From Acidimicrobiia bacterium (GTDB lineage: Bacteria > Actinomycetota > Acidimicrobiia > Spongiisociales > UBA4744): a stretch of 64,000 nt of DNA. The stretch is taken from positions 1 to 64,000 of the forward strand of contig JAOTUY010000001.1 in NCBI GenBank assembly GCA_029863625.1, written 5' to 3'. Shown in pieces: positions 54,615 to 63,047 of this stretch (position 1 is its first letter; every line of letters starts with the position of its first letter). The position numbers and the translations under genes were made by a program. The notes under the pieces were generated by a model, which saw only the letters and a list, made by a program, of their open reading frames with translations, was not told where the DNA came from and made no database searches.

Positions 54615-55475
54615 ATGGCAACACGCAGGAGCGGACTTGGACGGGGGCTTGAGGCGCTCATCCCGAAAAGTGATGACATCCGCACCGGGTTTGCGGTCAT
54701 TCCGATCGACCGGGTGTCGCCCAATCCGCACCAGCCACGCTCACTCTTTGGTGAAGAGGCGCTTGCGTCTCTGGCGGCTTCGATCCTAGAGGTGGGGGTT
54801 CTACAGCCGATCATCGTGCGGGAGGCCGAAGAGGGTTCCTACACGTTGGTGGCAGGCGAACGAAGGTGGAGAGCGGCCAAGAAGGTCGGTCTGAAGGAGA
54901 TCCCGTCCATCATCAGAGAAAGCGATGACCGGTCGCTCCTCACCGAAGCACTCGTCGAGAATCTCCAACGGGAAGACCTCAGTCCACTCGAGGAGGCAAC
55001 AGCCTATCAGGAGCTTCTCGACGACTTTGGGCTCACCCACGAGGATGTCGGCAACCGGGTTGGAAAAAGCCGCTCGGCCATTACGAACTCTCTACGCCTG
55101 CTTCAGCTTCCGGCTGCCATTCAGGGCAAACTGGAACGTGGTGAGCTTTCCGCCGGACATGCTAGGGCTCTCCTCGGCCTCGAGGACCGAAAATTTGCCG
55201 AGCACATCGCCGAACGCGCGGTCGAGGAGGGCTGGTCTGTACGTCAGGTAGAGGATGCGGTACGGGCGAGAAACCAGGCCGTTGGGGAGCGCAACACCGG
55301 ACGGCGTTCCGTCGCGGCGCGGCCGGCGGCGATCGTCGAACTCGAGCAGCGACTCCGCGATCAGATGGCAACCAGAGTGAGGATCAAATACGCCAACGAT
55401 CGGGGCAAGCTCATCATCGATTTCAGCTCTCTCGATGATCTAGAACGCATCTACCGGCAGTTCTTCTCGGCATGA
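54615..55475 (+). CDS. parB: Chromosome partitioning protein ParB
   Basis: A 286-residue ParB/Spo0J. IPIDRVSPNPHQPRSLFGEEALASLA, the CTP-binding motif VAGERRWRAAKKVGL, LVENLQREDLSPLEEATAYQ and the HTH VGNRVGKSRSAITNSLRLLQLP. It binds parS and spreads as a CTP-dependent clamp. AGGAGG precedes the ATG, ten bases after parA. Its C-terminal dimer domain ends DLERIYRQFFSA. Confidence 0.97.
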   Translation: MATRRSGLGRGLEALIPKSDDIRTGFAVIPIDRVSPNPHQPRSLFGEEALASLAASILEVGVLQPIIVREAEEGSYTLVAGERRWRAAKKVGLKEIPSIIRESDDRSLLTEALVENLQREDLSPLEEATAYQELLDDFGLTHEDVGNRVGKSRSAITNSLRLLQLPAAIQGKLERGELSAGHARALLGLEDRKFAEHIAERAVEEGWSVRQVEDAVRARNQAVGERNTGRRSVAARPAAIVELEQRLRDQMATRVRIKYANDRGKLIIDFSSLDDLERIYRQFFSA

Positions 55476-55518
55476 TGCACCATGCTGTATAACGTCACGT
55501 GACGTAGTTCTGCTGTTC

Positions 55519-56517
55519 CTAGCCCGACAAGCCGGGGCCGGGTGGATCAGGGTCGTCGACCTTGGCTGATGAAAAGAACCCACTGATGGCCGCCGCCACC
55601 AATGTGCCGAGTTCCCTGCCCATGTCATGGGTCGCCACGACGACGGCGGGTGCGCGCGTCTCCTTCAAGATCGGATGGGCGCGACCTTCGAAGGGAAGTC
55701 CGATCCGATCGGCGATCGCCGCTGCCAATAGTGCCCCTGCCTCGCTTCTACTCATCGACGAGGCAAAGAAGAACACGGCCGCCGGCTCCGCATACGGAAG
55801 TTGAAACGAGACGATGAGCGAGGCTCCAAGCCGGTTGGCCCGGCGCGCCCGAATCCTTTCGGGAAGGGTGATGTCGCTACTTCGCGAAAGGAGCGGAATG
55901 GCACCCTCCTGCTGGAGTAGGAGGGCTGTCTCGCTGGCCGCCAGCCAGGTCCGGTCTGCCTCATCGGCATCGCGGCAGGCGGGATCGAGGAACACGCGGG
56001 CGCCGACTACGGAGTCGGGAAGACCCCGCAGCCATTCTCGTTCGCGGATGGCTTCCCGTCCGGTCTTCTGGGTTGCTCTGGCCACCAGGTGAAGCTCGGC
56101 GAGCGTCCGGGGACCGGCGATGCCGTCTTCTGCCATGCCACGGTTCTGTTGGAAGTCAATCAACGCTCGGAGGGTGTTGGGGCCGAGGGTCCCGTCCACC
56201 TTGCCGGCATCGAAACCAAGTGAATTGAGCCTTCGCTGCAATTCGGCCACGTCATCCCCGCGCAACATCGGACGCCGGTGGTAAAGCAGACGGTCGCCCA
56301 ACCGGAAGCCTGCCTCGTAGATCGCTCTCCAGGTCTCCGGGCCGACAATCCCATCGGCCGGCAAGCCCCGTTGGCGTTGGAAAGCCACCACCGCCGACCG
56401 AGTCATGTCACCGAACTCGCTGCGATGGTCGGCGCCGCTCGGATAGCCGAGCGCGGTCAGCCGATCCTGGATATCACGGACTGCCGTTCCCGAATCACCG
56501 ACCCGGTAAAGCCTCAT
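55519..56517 (-). CDS. cwlM: CwlM-like peptidoglycan-binding pseudoamidase
   Basis: A 332-residue protein. Two PG_binding_1 domains (about 6-68 with FQRQRGLPADGIVGPETW; 84-143 with FQQNRGMAEDGIAGPRTL) precede an Amidase_3-like domain (174-315). The zinc site is lost: LDPACRDAD has Cys181 where the first His belongs, SFQLP has Gln239 in place of the second His, and the final Glu strand reads VVVATHD. No signal peptide. In Mycobacterium the CwlM homologue beside trxB-trxA activates MurA rather than cutting peptidoglycan, and the same is inferred here. Convergent with parB. Confidence 0.85.
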   Translation of the reverse strand: MRLYRVGDSGTAVRDIQDRLTALGYPSGADHRSEFGDMTRSAVVAFQRQRGLPADGIVGPETWRAIYEAGFRLGDRLLYHRRPMLRGDDVAELQRRLNSLGFDAGKVDGTLGPNTLRALIDFQQNRGMAEDGIAGPRTLAELHLVARATQKTGREAIREREWLRGLPDSVVGARVFLDPACRDADEADRTWLAASETALLLQQEGAIPLLSRSSDITLPERIRARRANRLGASLIVSFQLPYAEPAAVFFFASSMSRSEAGALLAAAIADRIGLPFEGRAHPILKETRAPAVVVATHDMGRELGTLVAAAISGFFSSAKVDDPDPPGPGLSG

Positions 56518-56601
56518 GAGCCCATGGTCGCAGATTTACCGCCGGGAGTCGCAAACGATATTTGCTCTGTCAGACCTTCAAACCACCACGAGGCAGGTTT
56601 G

Positions 56602-56928
56602 TCAGGTGAGAAATGGAGCGAGCTCCGACATCATCATGTGCTTGGGACGAGCACCAACGATGCGTTTTTTTTCGACACCCTGTTGGAAAACAATCATGGT
56701 GGGAATGCTCATGACATCGTAGGTGGCCGCGATGGACGGGTTCTCATCGACGTTCAACTTGGCAATGGTGATCTGGTCCGGGTATTCCTTGCCTATTTCT
56801 TCCAGGACCGGAGCGACCATTCTGCACGGCCCGCACCACTCAGCCCAGAAGTCAACCAGAACTGCCTTCTCCCCCGCCACGCTTTCCGCGAAGTTGGCGT
56901 CGGTGACCGTCACTGCGCTTTCACCCAT
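56602..56928 (-). CDS. trxA: Thioredoxin
   Basis: A 108-residue thioredoxin: VLVDFWAEWCGPCRMVAPVLEE with the redox WCGPC, NVDENPSIAATYDVMSIPTMIVF with cis-Pro. It reduces cytoplasmic disulfides and is recycled by the product of trxB, 52 bases upstream on the same strand. Confidence 0.96.
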   Translation of the reverse strand: MGESAVTVTDANFAESVAGEKAVLVDFWAEWCGPCRMVAPVLEEIGKEYPDQITIAKLNVDENPSIAATYDVMSIPTMIVFQQGVEKKRIVGARPKHMMMSELAPFLT

Positions 56929-56980
56929 GGATGTTCTCCCTTGTTCTTATCAGTACACATGAACAGACGATGACCAGCGT

Positions 56981-57901
56981 TCATTCCTGGTCGAGCCAGC
57001 GCTCGGCGTCGATGGCCGCCTGGCATCCAGTGCCGGCCGCGGTCACGGCCTGTCGGTACATCGAGTCGGCTACGTCGCCTGCCGCGAAGACGCCGTCCAC
57101 GGAAGTGCCGGTTGATCCATCGCCACGCAGGGTGAGATAACCCACCTCATTCATTTCGAGTTGGCCCTGAAAAAGCTCAGTGTTGGGCGTATGGCCGATG
57201 GCGACGAACACACCTTCGGTTTCGATCCCGGAGACGACCTCGGTCTTGACATTGCGGACGGTGACACCGGTGACCTCATCGTCGCCAAGCATCTCCTCAA
57301 CGACAGAATTCCACATCACTTCGATCTTCGGGTGTTGGAGAGCACGTTGGGCCATAATGGCCGAGGCGCGGAACTCTTCGCGACGGTGGATAATCGTCAC
57401 CTTGGAGGCGAACTTGGTGAGGAACATGGCTTCTTCCATGGCCGTATCTCCTCCGCCGACTACCACGATGCTTCGATCTCGGAAGAAGAAACCGTCGCAG
57501 GTGGCACAGGCCGACACGCCTCGACCTCGCAACCGCTCCTCACCCGGAATGCCCAACCACCGGGCGGACGCTCCTGTTGAGATGATCACGGACTCCGCTT
57601 GGTATTCATCGGCGCCGACCCATACCCGGAACGGGCGAGAGCTGAAGTCGACCCTGGTGACGTCAACGGTCTGGATCCGGGTTTCGAACCTTTCGGCCTG
57701 CTTGCGCATCTGGTCCATCAGATCAGGGCCAAGGATTCCGTCCGGGAACCCCGGGTAGTTCTCGACTTCGGTGGTAAGCATCAACTGGCCGCCTGCCTGG
57801 CTCCCTTCGAACATGAGCGGATCCAAATCGGCTCGGGCGGCGTAGATCGCCGCGGTCAACCCGGCCGGACCGGAGCCGATAATGATTACCTTTTCAGCCA
57901 T
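56981..57901 (-). CDS. trxB: Thioredoxin reductase
   Basis: A 306-residue low-Mr thioredoxin reductase. [19 protein letters not shown] is the FAD loop, ACATCDGFF the redox Cxx[21 protein letters not shown] the NADPH loop, and VFAAGDVAD the second FAD motif. The ATG at 57901 overlaps the preceding small membrane protein gene by eight bases; the frame to 57949 is not used. Confidence 0.96.
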   Translation of the reverse strand: MAEKVIIIGSGPAGLTAAIYAARADLDPLMFEGSQAGGQLMLTTEVENYPGFPDGILGPDLMDQMRKQAERFETRIQTVDVTRVDFSSRPFRVWVGADEYQAESVIISTGASARWLGIPGEERLRGRGVSACATCDGFFFRDRSIVVVGGGDTAMEEAMFLTKFASKVTIIHRREEFRASAIMAQRALQHPKIEVMWNSVVEEMLGDDEVTGVTVRNVKTEVVSGIETEGVFVAIGHTPNTELFQGQLEMNEVGYLTLRGDGSTGTSVDGVFAAGDVADSMYRQAVTAAGTGCQAAIDAERWLDQE

Positions 57902-58184
57902 TGTCTTCTTTCGGTTCGCGTTTTCGTGTCGCCCACATAAACGCTCCACCGACTACAAATAGTCCCCCAAAAGATGCATACGCGCCGAGAACGCCGAGCG
58001 GTACGGCCACTGCCTGGAAAATGGCACGGATGAGATAAACGATGGCCAGGAACGCCAGAGTTATGGCGACAATACCCAGTGCCGTGATCTTGATAGCTCG
58101 ATCGAGACGGTCAATCGTCAGCGACCGGATCTTGAGCGCCGTGTTTTCGAGAAAATCAGCGAACCGCGTGGCAAATTCGTCCAT
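57894..58184 (-). CDS. Small two-span membrane protein
   Basis: A 96-residue protein with an amphipathic N terminus ([28 protein letters not shown]) and two membrane segments ([20 protein letters not shown] and [19 protein letters not shown]), ending in a charged tail. Similar small proteins sit next to trxB in other actinobacteria; function unknown. The start has no strong ribosome site. Confidence 0.7.
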   Translation of the reverse strand: MDEFATRFADFLENTALKIRSLTIDRLDRAIKITALGIVAITLAFLAIVYLIRAIFQAVAVPLGVLGAYASFGGLFVVGGAFMWATRKREPKEDNG

Positions 58185-58308
58185 GACCAGCAGGATAGCT
58201 CGATGTTCGGCTGGATAATAAGTGTCGCTTCCCGCATACCATTTACGATCACGTCTGGCCGGGCCAGGTCGCCTGTGGCTGCGTCCTCGGCTTTTGAGGT
58301 AGCCAAAC

Positions 58309-58337
58309 GAAGGCGGGTGGTCCTTCCCGCCTTTCTT
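58309..58337 (+). terminator. Hairpin with T-rich tail in trxB/anti-sigma gap
   Basis: GAAGGCGGG-TGGTCCTT-CCCGCCTTTCTT: eight pairs and a short T-rich tail on the plus strand. No plus-strand gene precedes it, so either it serves the minus-strand anti-sigma gene as a bidirectional hairpin or it ends an unrecognised plus-strand RNA. The rest of 58185-58478 shows no gene. Confidence 0.45.
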
Positions 58338-58478
58338 GTGCCGACCGCCCGGTGCGGAGAAGTCCCATCCCGGTGTGCTCCTCTGCGCAGGTGAGAGAGG
58401 CAGCCCGGGGGGCCGGAAGGGGTAGGCGAGTCCTCGGCGTTACCAAGAACCTATCTGCCAGATACAACACTCAGTCGG

Positions 58479-59270
58479 TTACTCGAATGGATCCATCAAG
58501 CTGCAGTCAGAGATTAAATAGACCTTGACGAGGTCGTTGATTCGGTAGATCTCCACTCCATCACCATCGACGATGGCACGTCCGATGACGGTAATCTGGC
58601 CCTCGTCGAGGGCGATCTCGGCACAAACCATGACAGAGTCGAGCTGTAACGATTCGAGGTCGTTTGCTGAGTATGTGTTGGCACCGTCCTCTTCTTCGAA
58701 GGCGTCCAAACGACCGGCAATCTCGGCAAGATCTGCAACGGAAATGGAGCCATACTCCCGGATACCGGACGCCGTGGGAGCGAGGGCTGCCATGGTCGAA
58801 GTGGGGGCGCCGGTCGAAGCGTCGAATTCGGCTCCGCCGGAGACCTCGGGCAGCGCTTCCTCGGCGGCGGTGCGCAGACTTTCGCCGGCCACCGGGGTGG
58901 TTTCGGCGGCGGAGTCGGCACTACCGCCTCCGTCTATGAGTACGGATCCAACCCCAACCACCACCAGCAGGGCAGCAGCTGCGGCCATGGCAGGCATCAA
59001 GCGCTGAAACCAAGGAACTGCCGGCTTTGGCTTTACGACAGCCGGGGCGAATTGGGCCGCAACGCTTCTGTGCAGCCCGGCCCGTTCGAGATCGGTCATG
59101 ACAACTGGCGCAGCGCCCCGAAGAGCCTCTAGCGCTTCCCGCTGCAGTTGCAGGTCTGTGCTGCACGCTTCGCACGACGCCAGAGAGGCTTCTGCGACTG
59201 CCTGCTCGTCCGGGCTCAGGCCACCTTCTGCGATGGCGGCGATCAATTCGAAGTCGTGTTCATGCATCAT
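58479..59270 (-). CDS. Membrane anti-sigma factor (zinc-finger type)
   Basis: A 263-residue protein. The N-terminal anti-sigma domain has His in MMHEHDFELIAA and Cys-x2-Cys in LASCEACSTDL, the usual HC2/ZAS zinc site. A membrane segment follows near 88-112 (LMPAMAAAAALLVVVGVGSVLI), then a ~150-residue extracytoplasmic part rich in Ala/Ser. It overlaps the sigma gene, so it should hold the ECF sigma inactive at the membrane until a signal arrives. The position matches Rv3912. ATG 59270 follows GAGGTG; 59276 GTG is possible. Confidence 0.85.
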   Translation of the reverse strand: MMHEHDFELIAAIAEGGLSPDEQAVAEASLASCEACSTDLQLQREALEALRGAAPVVMTDLERAGLHRSVAAQFAPAVVKPKPAVPWFQRLMPAMAAAAALLVVVGVGSVLIDGGGSADSAAETTPVAGESLRTAAEEALPEVSGGAEFDASTGAPTSTMAALAPTASGIREYGSISVADLAEIAGRLDAFEEEDGANTYSANDLESLQLDSVMVCAEIALDEGQITVIGRAIVDGDGVEIYRINDLVKVYLISDCSLMDPFE

Positions 59271-59841
59271 GCTCACCTCTTTGATGAGCCGAAGACCCCG
59301 AAAGGTTCCTGAGATGTTCGGCCAGGAGGCGCCGGCCGCGAAAGACCCGCGATTTGACCGTTCCTATCGGAACGTCGAGCGCCTCGGCAACGGCCTGTAA
59401 GGGGAGACCCTCGAGGTCGCTCAGCACTATCGCGGCACGGAATTCGGGGGGCAAATCCTCAAGAGCTCGCTCGAGGTCTGGACGCAACTCAACCGATTCG
59501 AGTGCATCCTGGCTCCGTTCGTCGGCCGGTTCGGTCGTGTCCGGTAGCGGTTGCGCCTGGTGACGCCTGGTCCGGCGAAGTTGGTCGAAGCAGGTGTTGA
59601 CGGCGATCCTGTACAGCCAGGTGCTGAAAGCCGATGCTCCCGAAAACTGTTGTGCCTTTCGATAGACCGTGATGAACGTCTCTTGAACGGCGTCGAGGGC
59701 TGCTTCTCGATCGGAAAGGACTCGGAGGCAGATGGCGAACACGCGATCTTCGTGAGCTCGCATGAGCTCGTCGAACGCCCGGCGATCTCCCTCCAAGAAC
59801 GATGAGACCAATCCGGCGTCCTCGGCTGAGCGGAAACTCAT
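59260..59841 (-). CDS. ECF sigma factor
   Basis: A 193-residue sigma factor. Region 2 is DRRAFDELMRAHEDRVFAICLRVL and AQETFITVYRKAQQFSGASAFSTWLYRIAVN (read as AVQETF..), and region 4 LEDLPPEFRAAIVLSDLEGLPLQAVAEALDVPIGTVKSRVFRGRRLL. It directs polymerase to its own regulon. The ATG at 59841 overlaps the pseudokinase stop (ATGA) and gives the normal N terminus. With trx and cwlM genes behind it, this equals the sigM (Rv3911) position, so a SigM-like role is likely. Confidence 0.9.
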   Translation of the reverse strand: MSFRSAEDAGLVSSFLEGDRRAFDELMRAHEDRVFAICLRVLSDREAALDAVQETFITVYRKAQQFSGASAFSTWLYRIAVNTCFDQLRRTRRHQAQPLPDTTEPADERSQDALESVELRPDLERALEDLPPEFRAAIVLSDLEGLPLQAVAEALDVPIGTVKSRVFRGRRLLAEHLRNLSGSSAHQRGEHDA

Positions 59842-61139
59842 GGAAGAAAGCGTACTTCTGCCAGGGAAGCGTAGAAACCATCCTCCTGGGCGGGGAGATC
59901 GGTCAGCCAGAGCAACCAGAAACCATCTTCCCGCTCGGGGATTTGTGCCACGACCCGTTCGCCCGACACGGTGCCGCTGGCCAGGCGTTCCCACCCGTCA
60001 ACTCCGCTGGCGGGGAGCGAAGGGGCCCACATAAGGGTATAGGCGGTTGCGTTACTGAGGCCGGTAGCCACGAATTGGGCAGGTCGTCCGCTCAACTCAA
60101 CGGCGATTCCCACCCCCCGTTTGAGTTGCGGCAGCGGGTCGAAGTACCGCTCGGTCCGCCAACTTGTGGTCGGATCGCCGTCGATAGCCTTGGGGACGTT
60201 CTCTTCGTGCTCACTGCCATCGCCTTCCGGGTCGTAGGAGAAGGCCCTGACGATGGTGGTTGACCCACCCTCGATGATGGTTGCCACGGTTGAGGTCGTG
60301 GTGAGTATTGGGGTTGTCGTGGTCGCATCCGGTGTTGCGGGGAAAAGGATGGGGGATCCTGGACCCGACGGGAGGACCAGTCCAATCGCCACTATGCCTA
60401 CCGCCAGAATCGACAGGAGGGCCGCCGGGGCCAGCCAGCGCCACGACCAGGTCGGCTCAGGGGCGGTAAGCATCGAGTGCTGGGTCGTGGTGTGCAGCGC
60501 CTGGGCGAGACCGGCGGCGTCGAGGTCTCCTCGCCGGGCTGCGTCGAGTGCCTCGTCGACCGCCGAGGGGATACCGTCGACCATCTGGGATGGGGAAGCC
60601 GTGCCGGCCGGCCGTCCCGTGACACAGGTCTCCAGCGTTTCTGCCAGGGCCCGGGTGTCCTCGGCGACCGTCGCGCCGGTGTGAGGGCGACCGAACGAAC
60701 CGAGTTTGGCAGGATGGGAACCGGAGAAGTAGATCGCTCCTGCATCGATCGCCCCGTGTATCCCTCCGGTTCGATGGAGGGCGTCCAGTCCCTCGGCCAG
60801 GCCGGCAGCATTGGGCAGGAATTCATCGACCGGTATTGTCTCGCCGGCGGCCAACCGGTCGGCCATCGATACTCCGCCGGCCCACTCAGTTACCGAATAT
60901 GCTCCCTCATCGACCAATCCGGCGGCAAACACGGATATCAAATGGACATGGGTTGTTGCAGCTCCCGAGCGCGTGTCGTTCACAAATGCCGCTCGGCGAT
61001 CGCTCGATGTTTCCGGCCCCAGCACACGAATGAGAACCGGGCGATCGAGGGCCGTATCCGTGGCGAGCCACTCTTCAACATCGTGATCGCGGCCCAGCCG
61101 CACCTCTAGGCTGAAGCGGTCTGGAAGGGGTGGGGGCAC
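59838..61139 (-). CDS. Membrane pseudokinase with extracytoplasmic domain
   Basis: A 433-residue protein: kinase-like domain about 8-225, one membrane segment about 235-257, a Thr-rich linker and an extracytoplasmic C-terminal domain (290-433) with AIDGDPTTSWRTERY, a discoidin/sugar-binding-like motif. The kinase is inactive by sequence: Arg38 replaces the VAIK Lys, the HRD loop reads HGAIDAG, and DFG reads GSFG. This equals the C-terminal half of mycobacterial Rv3910 (MurJ fused to a pseudokinase), here without the MurJ part. GTG at 61139 follows CGGAG. Confidence 0.85.
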   Translation of the reverse strand: MPPPLPDRFSLEVRLGRDHDVEEWLATDTALDRPVLIRVLGPETSSDRRAAFVNDTRSGAATTHVHLISVFAAGLVDEGAYSVTEWAGGVSMADRLAAGETIPVDEFLPNAAGLAEGLDALHRTGGIHGAIDAGAIYFSGSHPAKLGSFGRPHTGATVAEDTRALAETLETCVTGRPAGTASPSQMVDGIPSAVDEALDAARRGDLDAAGLAQALHTTTQHSMLTAPEPTWSWRWLAPAALLSILAVGIVAIGLVLPSGPGSPILFPATPDATTTTPILTTTSTVATIIEGGSTTIVRAFSYDPEGDGSEHEENVPKAIDGDPTTSWRTERYFDPLPQLKRGVGIAVELSGRPAQFVATGLSNATAYTLMWAPSLPASGVDGWERLASGTVSGERVVAQIPEREDGFWLLWLTDLPAQEDGFYASLAEVRFLP

Positions 61140-61244
61140 GTGTTTCTCCGGGGCGGCGCTGTCATGTTCACCTTAAAGGGACAGCAGGCCCAGCTCAGTA
61201 CTACGAACGTTGCGTGACGAGGAAGGCAGACGTCCTCACACGAT

Positions 61245-61273
61245 GTCCTCCCCCGCTGCAAGTGGGGGAGGAC
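61245..61273. repeat. Palindromic repeat similar to the 40.7-kb hairpin
   Basis: GTCCTCCCCC-loop-GGGGGAGGAC, ten pairs. It shares the CTCCCCCGCT...GGGGGAG core with 40724-40749. A second GC palindrome (GGCCCG-CCG-CGGGCC) follows at once. It lies in the 189-base gap between the pseudokinase and DegV genes. Confidence 0.55.
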
Positions 61274-61328
61274 GGCCCGCCGCGGGCCCGCCGGGGGCAA
61301 TGAACGGCTCGCCATTACAACGACCGTA

Positions 61329-62168
61329 TCAGCGTGACGCAGAGCTGAGGCGGTAGGCAATCCCGAGCACTCCCGGCCCGGAGTGGGTACCGACAATGGG
61401 ACCGATATTGGCGATCAGGTGGACCGGTATCACGGTCGAAAGTTGCTCTCGAAACGCTTCGACATCGGGCGAATCGCCCGTCAGAATGGCAACCTCCTCG
61501 ACTCTCGATCCCAACTGGCCCGCTCGTTCCACCAGGGTCGCAAGTGCTTTGGTGCGGGTTCTAGCCCGGCCAACTGCTGCGACGACTCCGTTCTCGACCG
61601 TGATCAGCGGCTTGATGTTTAGCAAGCCTCCCAGGAAGGCCTGGGTCGTCCCAATCCGGCCGCCGCGCTGGAGATACTCGAGCGTGTCGAGCGCCGCAAC
61701 GAAACTGGCCCGATCGCGAGCCGCCAGGGCGGCGGCCTCCACCTGCTCAAGATTGTCACCGCGGGTCGCTGCTCGCGCTGCTTCCAATACTTGAAATCCA
61801 AAGGCCATGGAGACATTGCGGGAGTCAACAACCTTCACCGGAATGGTCGCGGTCTGCTCGGCGGCGATCACCGCTGCCTGGTAAGTGGCACTGAGCCTGG
61901 AACTCAGACAAATGGCCAGGATCCCGTCCGCACCCTCGTCCGCCAGGCTCGCAAACCTCTCCCGGAAGTCTCCAGCGCTCGGTGCGGATGTCTCGGGAAG
62001 ATCGGAGGATGTCTTCAGTTTGTCCCAGAACTCATCCGGGGTGAGGTCGATGCGGTCGGCGTACTCTCGGTCGCCGAACCGAATAGACAACGGGACGATC
62101 TCGATACGGTGGGTTGCCGAGACCTCAGCTGGTAGATCACACGATGAGTCGGTCACAACACGGATCAC
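61329..62168 (-). CDS. DegV family fatty-acid-binding protein
   Basis: A 279-residue DegV protein: IRVVTDSSCDLPAE, VPLSIRFGDREYAD, SAPSAGDFRERFASL, ICLSSRLSATYQAA and LEYLQRGGRIG are all family motifs. DegV/FakB proteins bind a fatty acid and present it to FakA kinase. No fakA is in the window. GTG at 62168 follows GAAGGGAG. Confidence 0.9.
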   Translation of the reverse strand: MIRVVTDSSCDLPAEVSATHRIEIVPLSIRFGDREYADRIDLTPDEFWDKLKTSSDLPETSAPSAGDFRERFASLADEGADGILAICLSSRLSATYQAAVIAAEQTATIPVKVVDSRNVSMAFGFQVLEAARAATRGDNLEQVEAAALAARDRASFVAALDTLEYLQRGGRIGTTQAFLGGLLNIKPLITVENGVVAAVGRARTRTKALATLVERAGQLGSRVEEVAILTGDSPDVEAFREQLSTVIPVHLIANIGPIVGTHSGPGVLGIAYRLSSASR

Positions 62169-62213
62169 CCGGGCTCCCTTCGCTTCTATTGGACAATAGG
62201 TTCCCCGGGAGTG

Positions 62214-62921
62214 TTACCGACGAGAGAAGCGGAGCACCTTCAGCTGGTCGAGCATCTTCTCAAATCCCTCAGAGACGTACAAACGTCCGGCTGCGTTATC
62301 AGGTTGCGTGTTCAGCATCATCGAACGGGCACCGTGCCGCTTGGCCCATCTCATTGAGGCCCGTACCAGTGATCGGCCGATGCCCTGCCGGGTGTAGTCC
62401 GGGTGGACCGCCACTCGTTGGAGGTAGCCGGCAATCGAGCCGACTCCAACGATGGCGAAACCGGTCGTACGGCTCTCCTCGTGGGTGAGAAGCAAGCTGG
62501 CGTGGGGTGTCGCCCCCATCGCTTCCCGGAGACCATCCTGATCGAGCCTCCAGAGCGGAGGGAAGGCAGCGTGATCGATTTCTTCCACGTGTTCCCAGTC
62601 GCGCTCGCCCTCGATGGTGACGGCGTGGGACGGCGCGGGCTGTGATCCGACCAGATCGCGGGAGTACAGGTCCAAAGCTTGGTAGGGCTGATAACCCGCG
62701 GTGAGCCACAGGCCGGACGAAACGTCTGGCAGGGGTGGAGAAGTCACACCGGAGACGCCGATACCGAGGAGGTAGTCCCCGCAGGCAGTCAGGAAATCGG
62801 CGCTGCCCCGGATGAGGCGAAGTGAGGCATCGGGGATATCGGCATTCCACGGTCGGGCTTCTGCCTTGGCCCAGCCATGCCGAAGGACCAACGGTCCCGG
62901 CCAGTCTCCTGTCACCCGCAC
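62214..62921 (-). CDS. GNAT family N-acetyltransferase
   Basis: A 235-residue protein. The C-terminal GNAT domain (about 125-230) has GSIAGYLQRVAVHPDYTRQGIGRSLVRASMRWAKRHGARSMMLNT, with RQGIGRSL as the acetyl-CoA loop, and LYVSEGFEKM. The N-terminal ~110 residues are a less conserved GNAT-like half (IRGSADFLTACGDYLLGIG). Substrate unknown. The GTG start lacks a ribosome site. Confidence 0.82.
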   Translation of the reverse strand: MRVTGDWPGPLVLRHGWAKAEARPWNADIPDASLRLIRGSADFLTACGDYLLGIGVSGVTSPPLPDVSSGLWLTAGYQPYQALDLYSRDLVGSQPAPSHAVTIEGERDWEHVEEIDHAAFPPLWRLDQDGLREAMGATPHASLLLTHEESRTTGFAIVGVGSIAGYLQRVAVHPDYTRQGIGRSLVRASMRWAKRHGARSMMLNTQPDNAAGRLYVSEGFEKMLDQLKVLRFSRR

Positions 62922-63047
62922 TTCGGTGTCCGGCAGGTCGGTTGCGACGGCTGAAGAATGTCCATATATCTCATATCGTAGAGCCGGGGTTCAGACTCAC
63001 CGCCGGTGGTGGATGCAACCCCCCGGATGGTCTGCCACCATGGACGC

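Noticed and set aside
58370..58450. GGCCGGAAGGGG sequence resembling the SRP RNA tip
   Set aside because: The conserved AGG/AGCAG internal loop around the GGAA tetraloop is missing.
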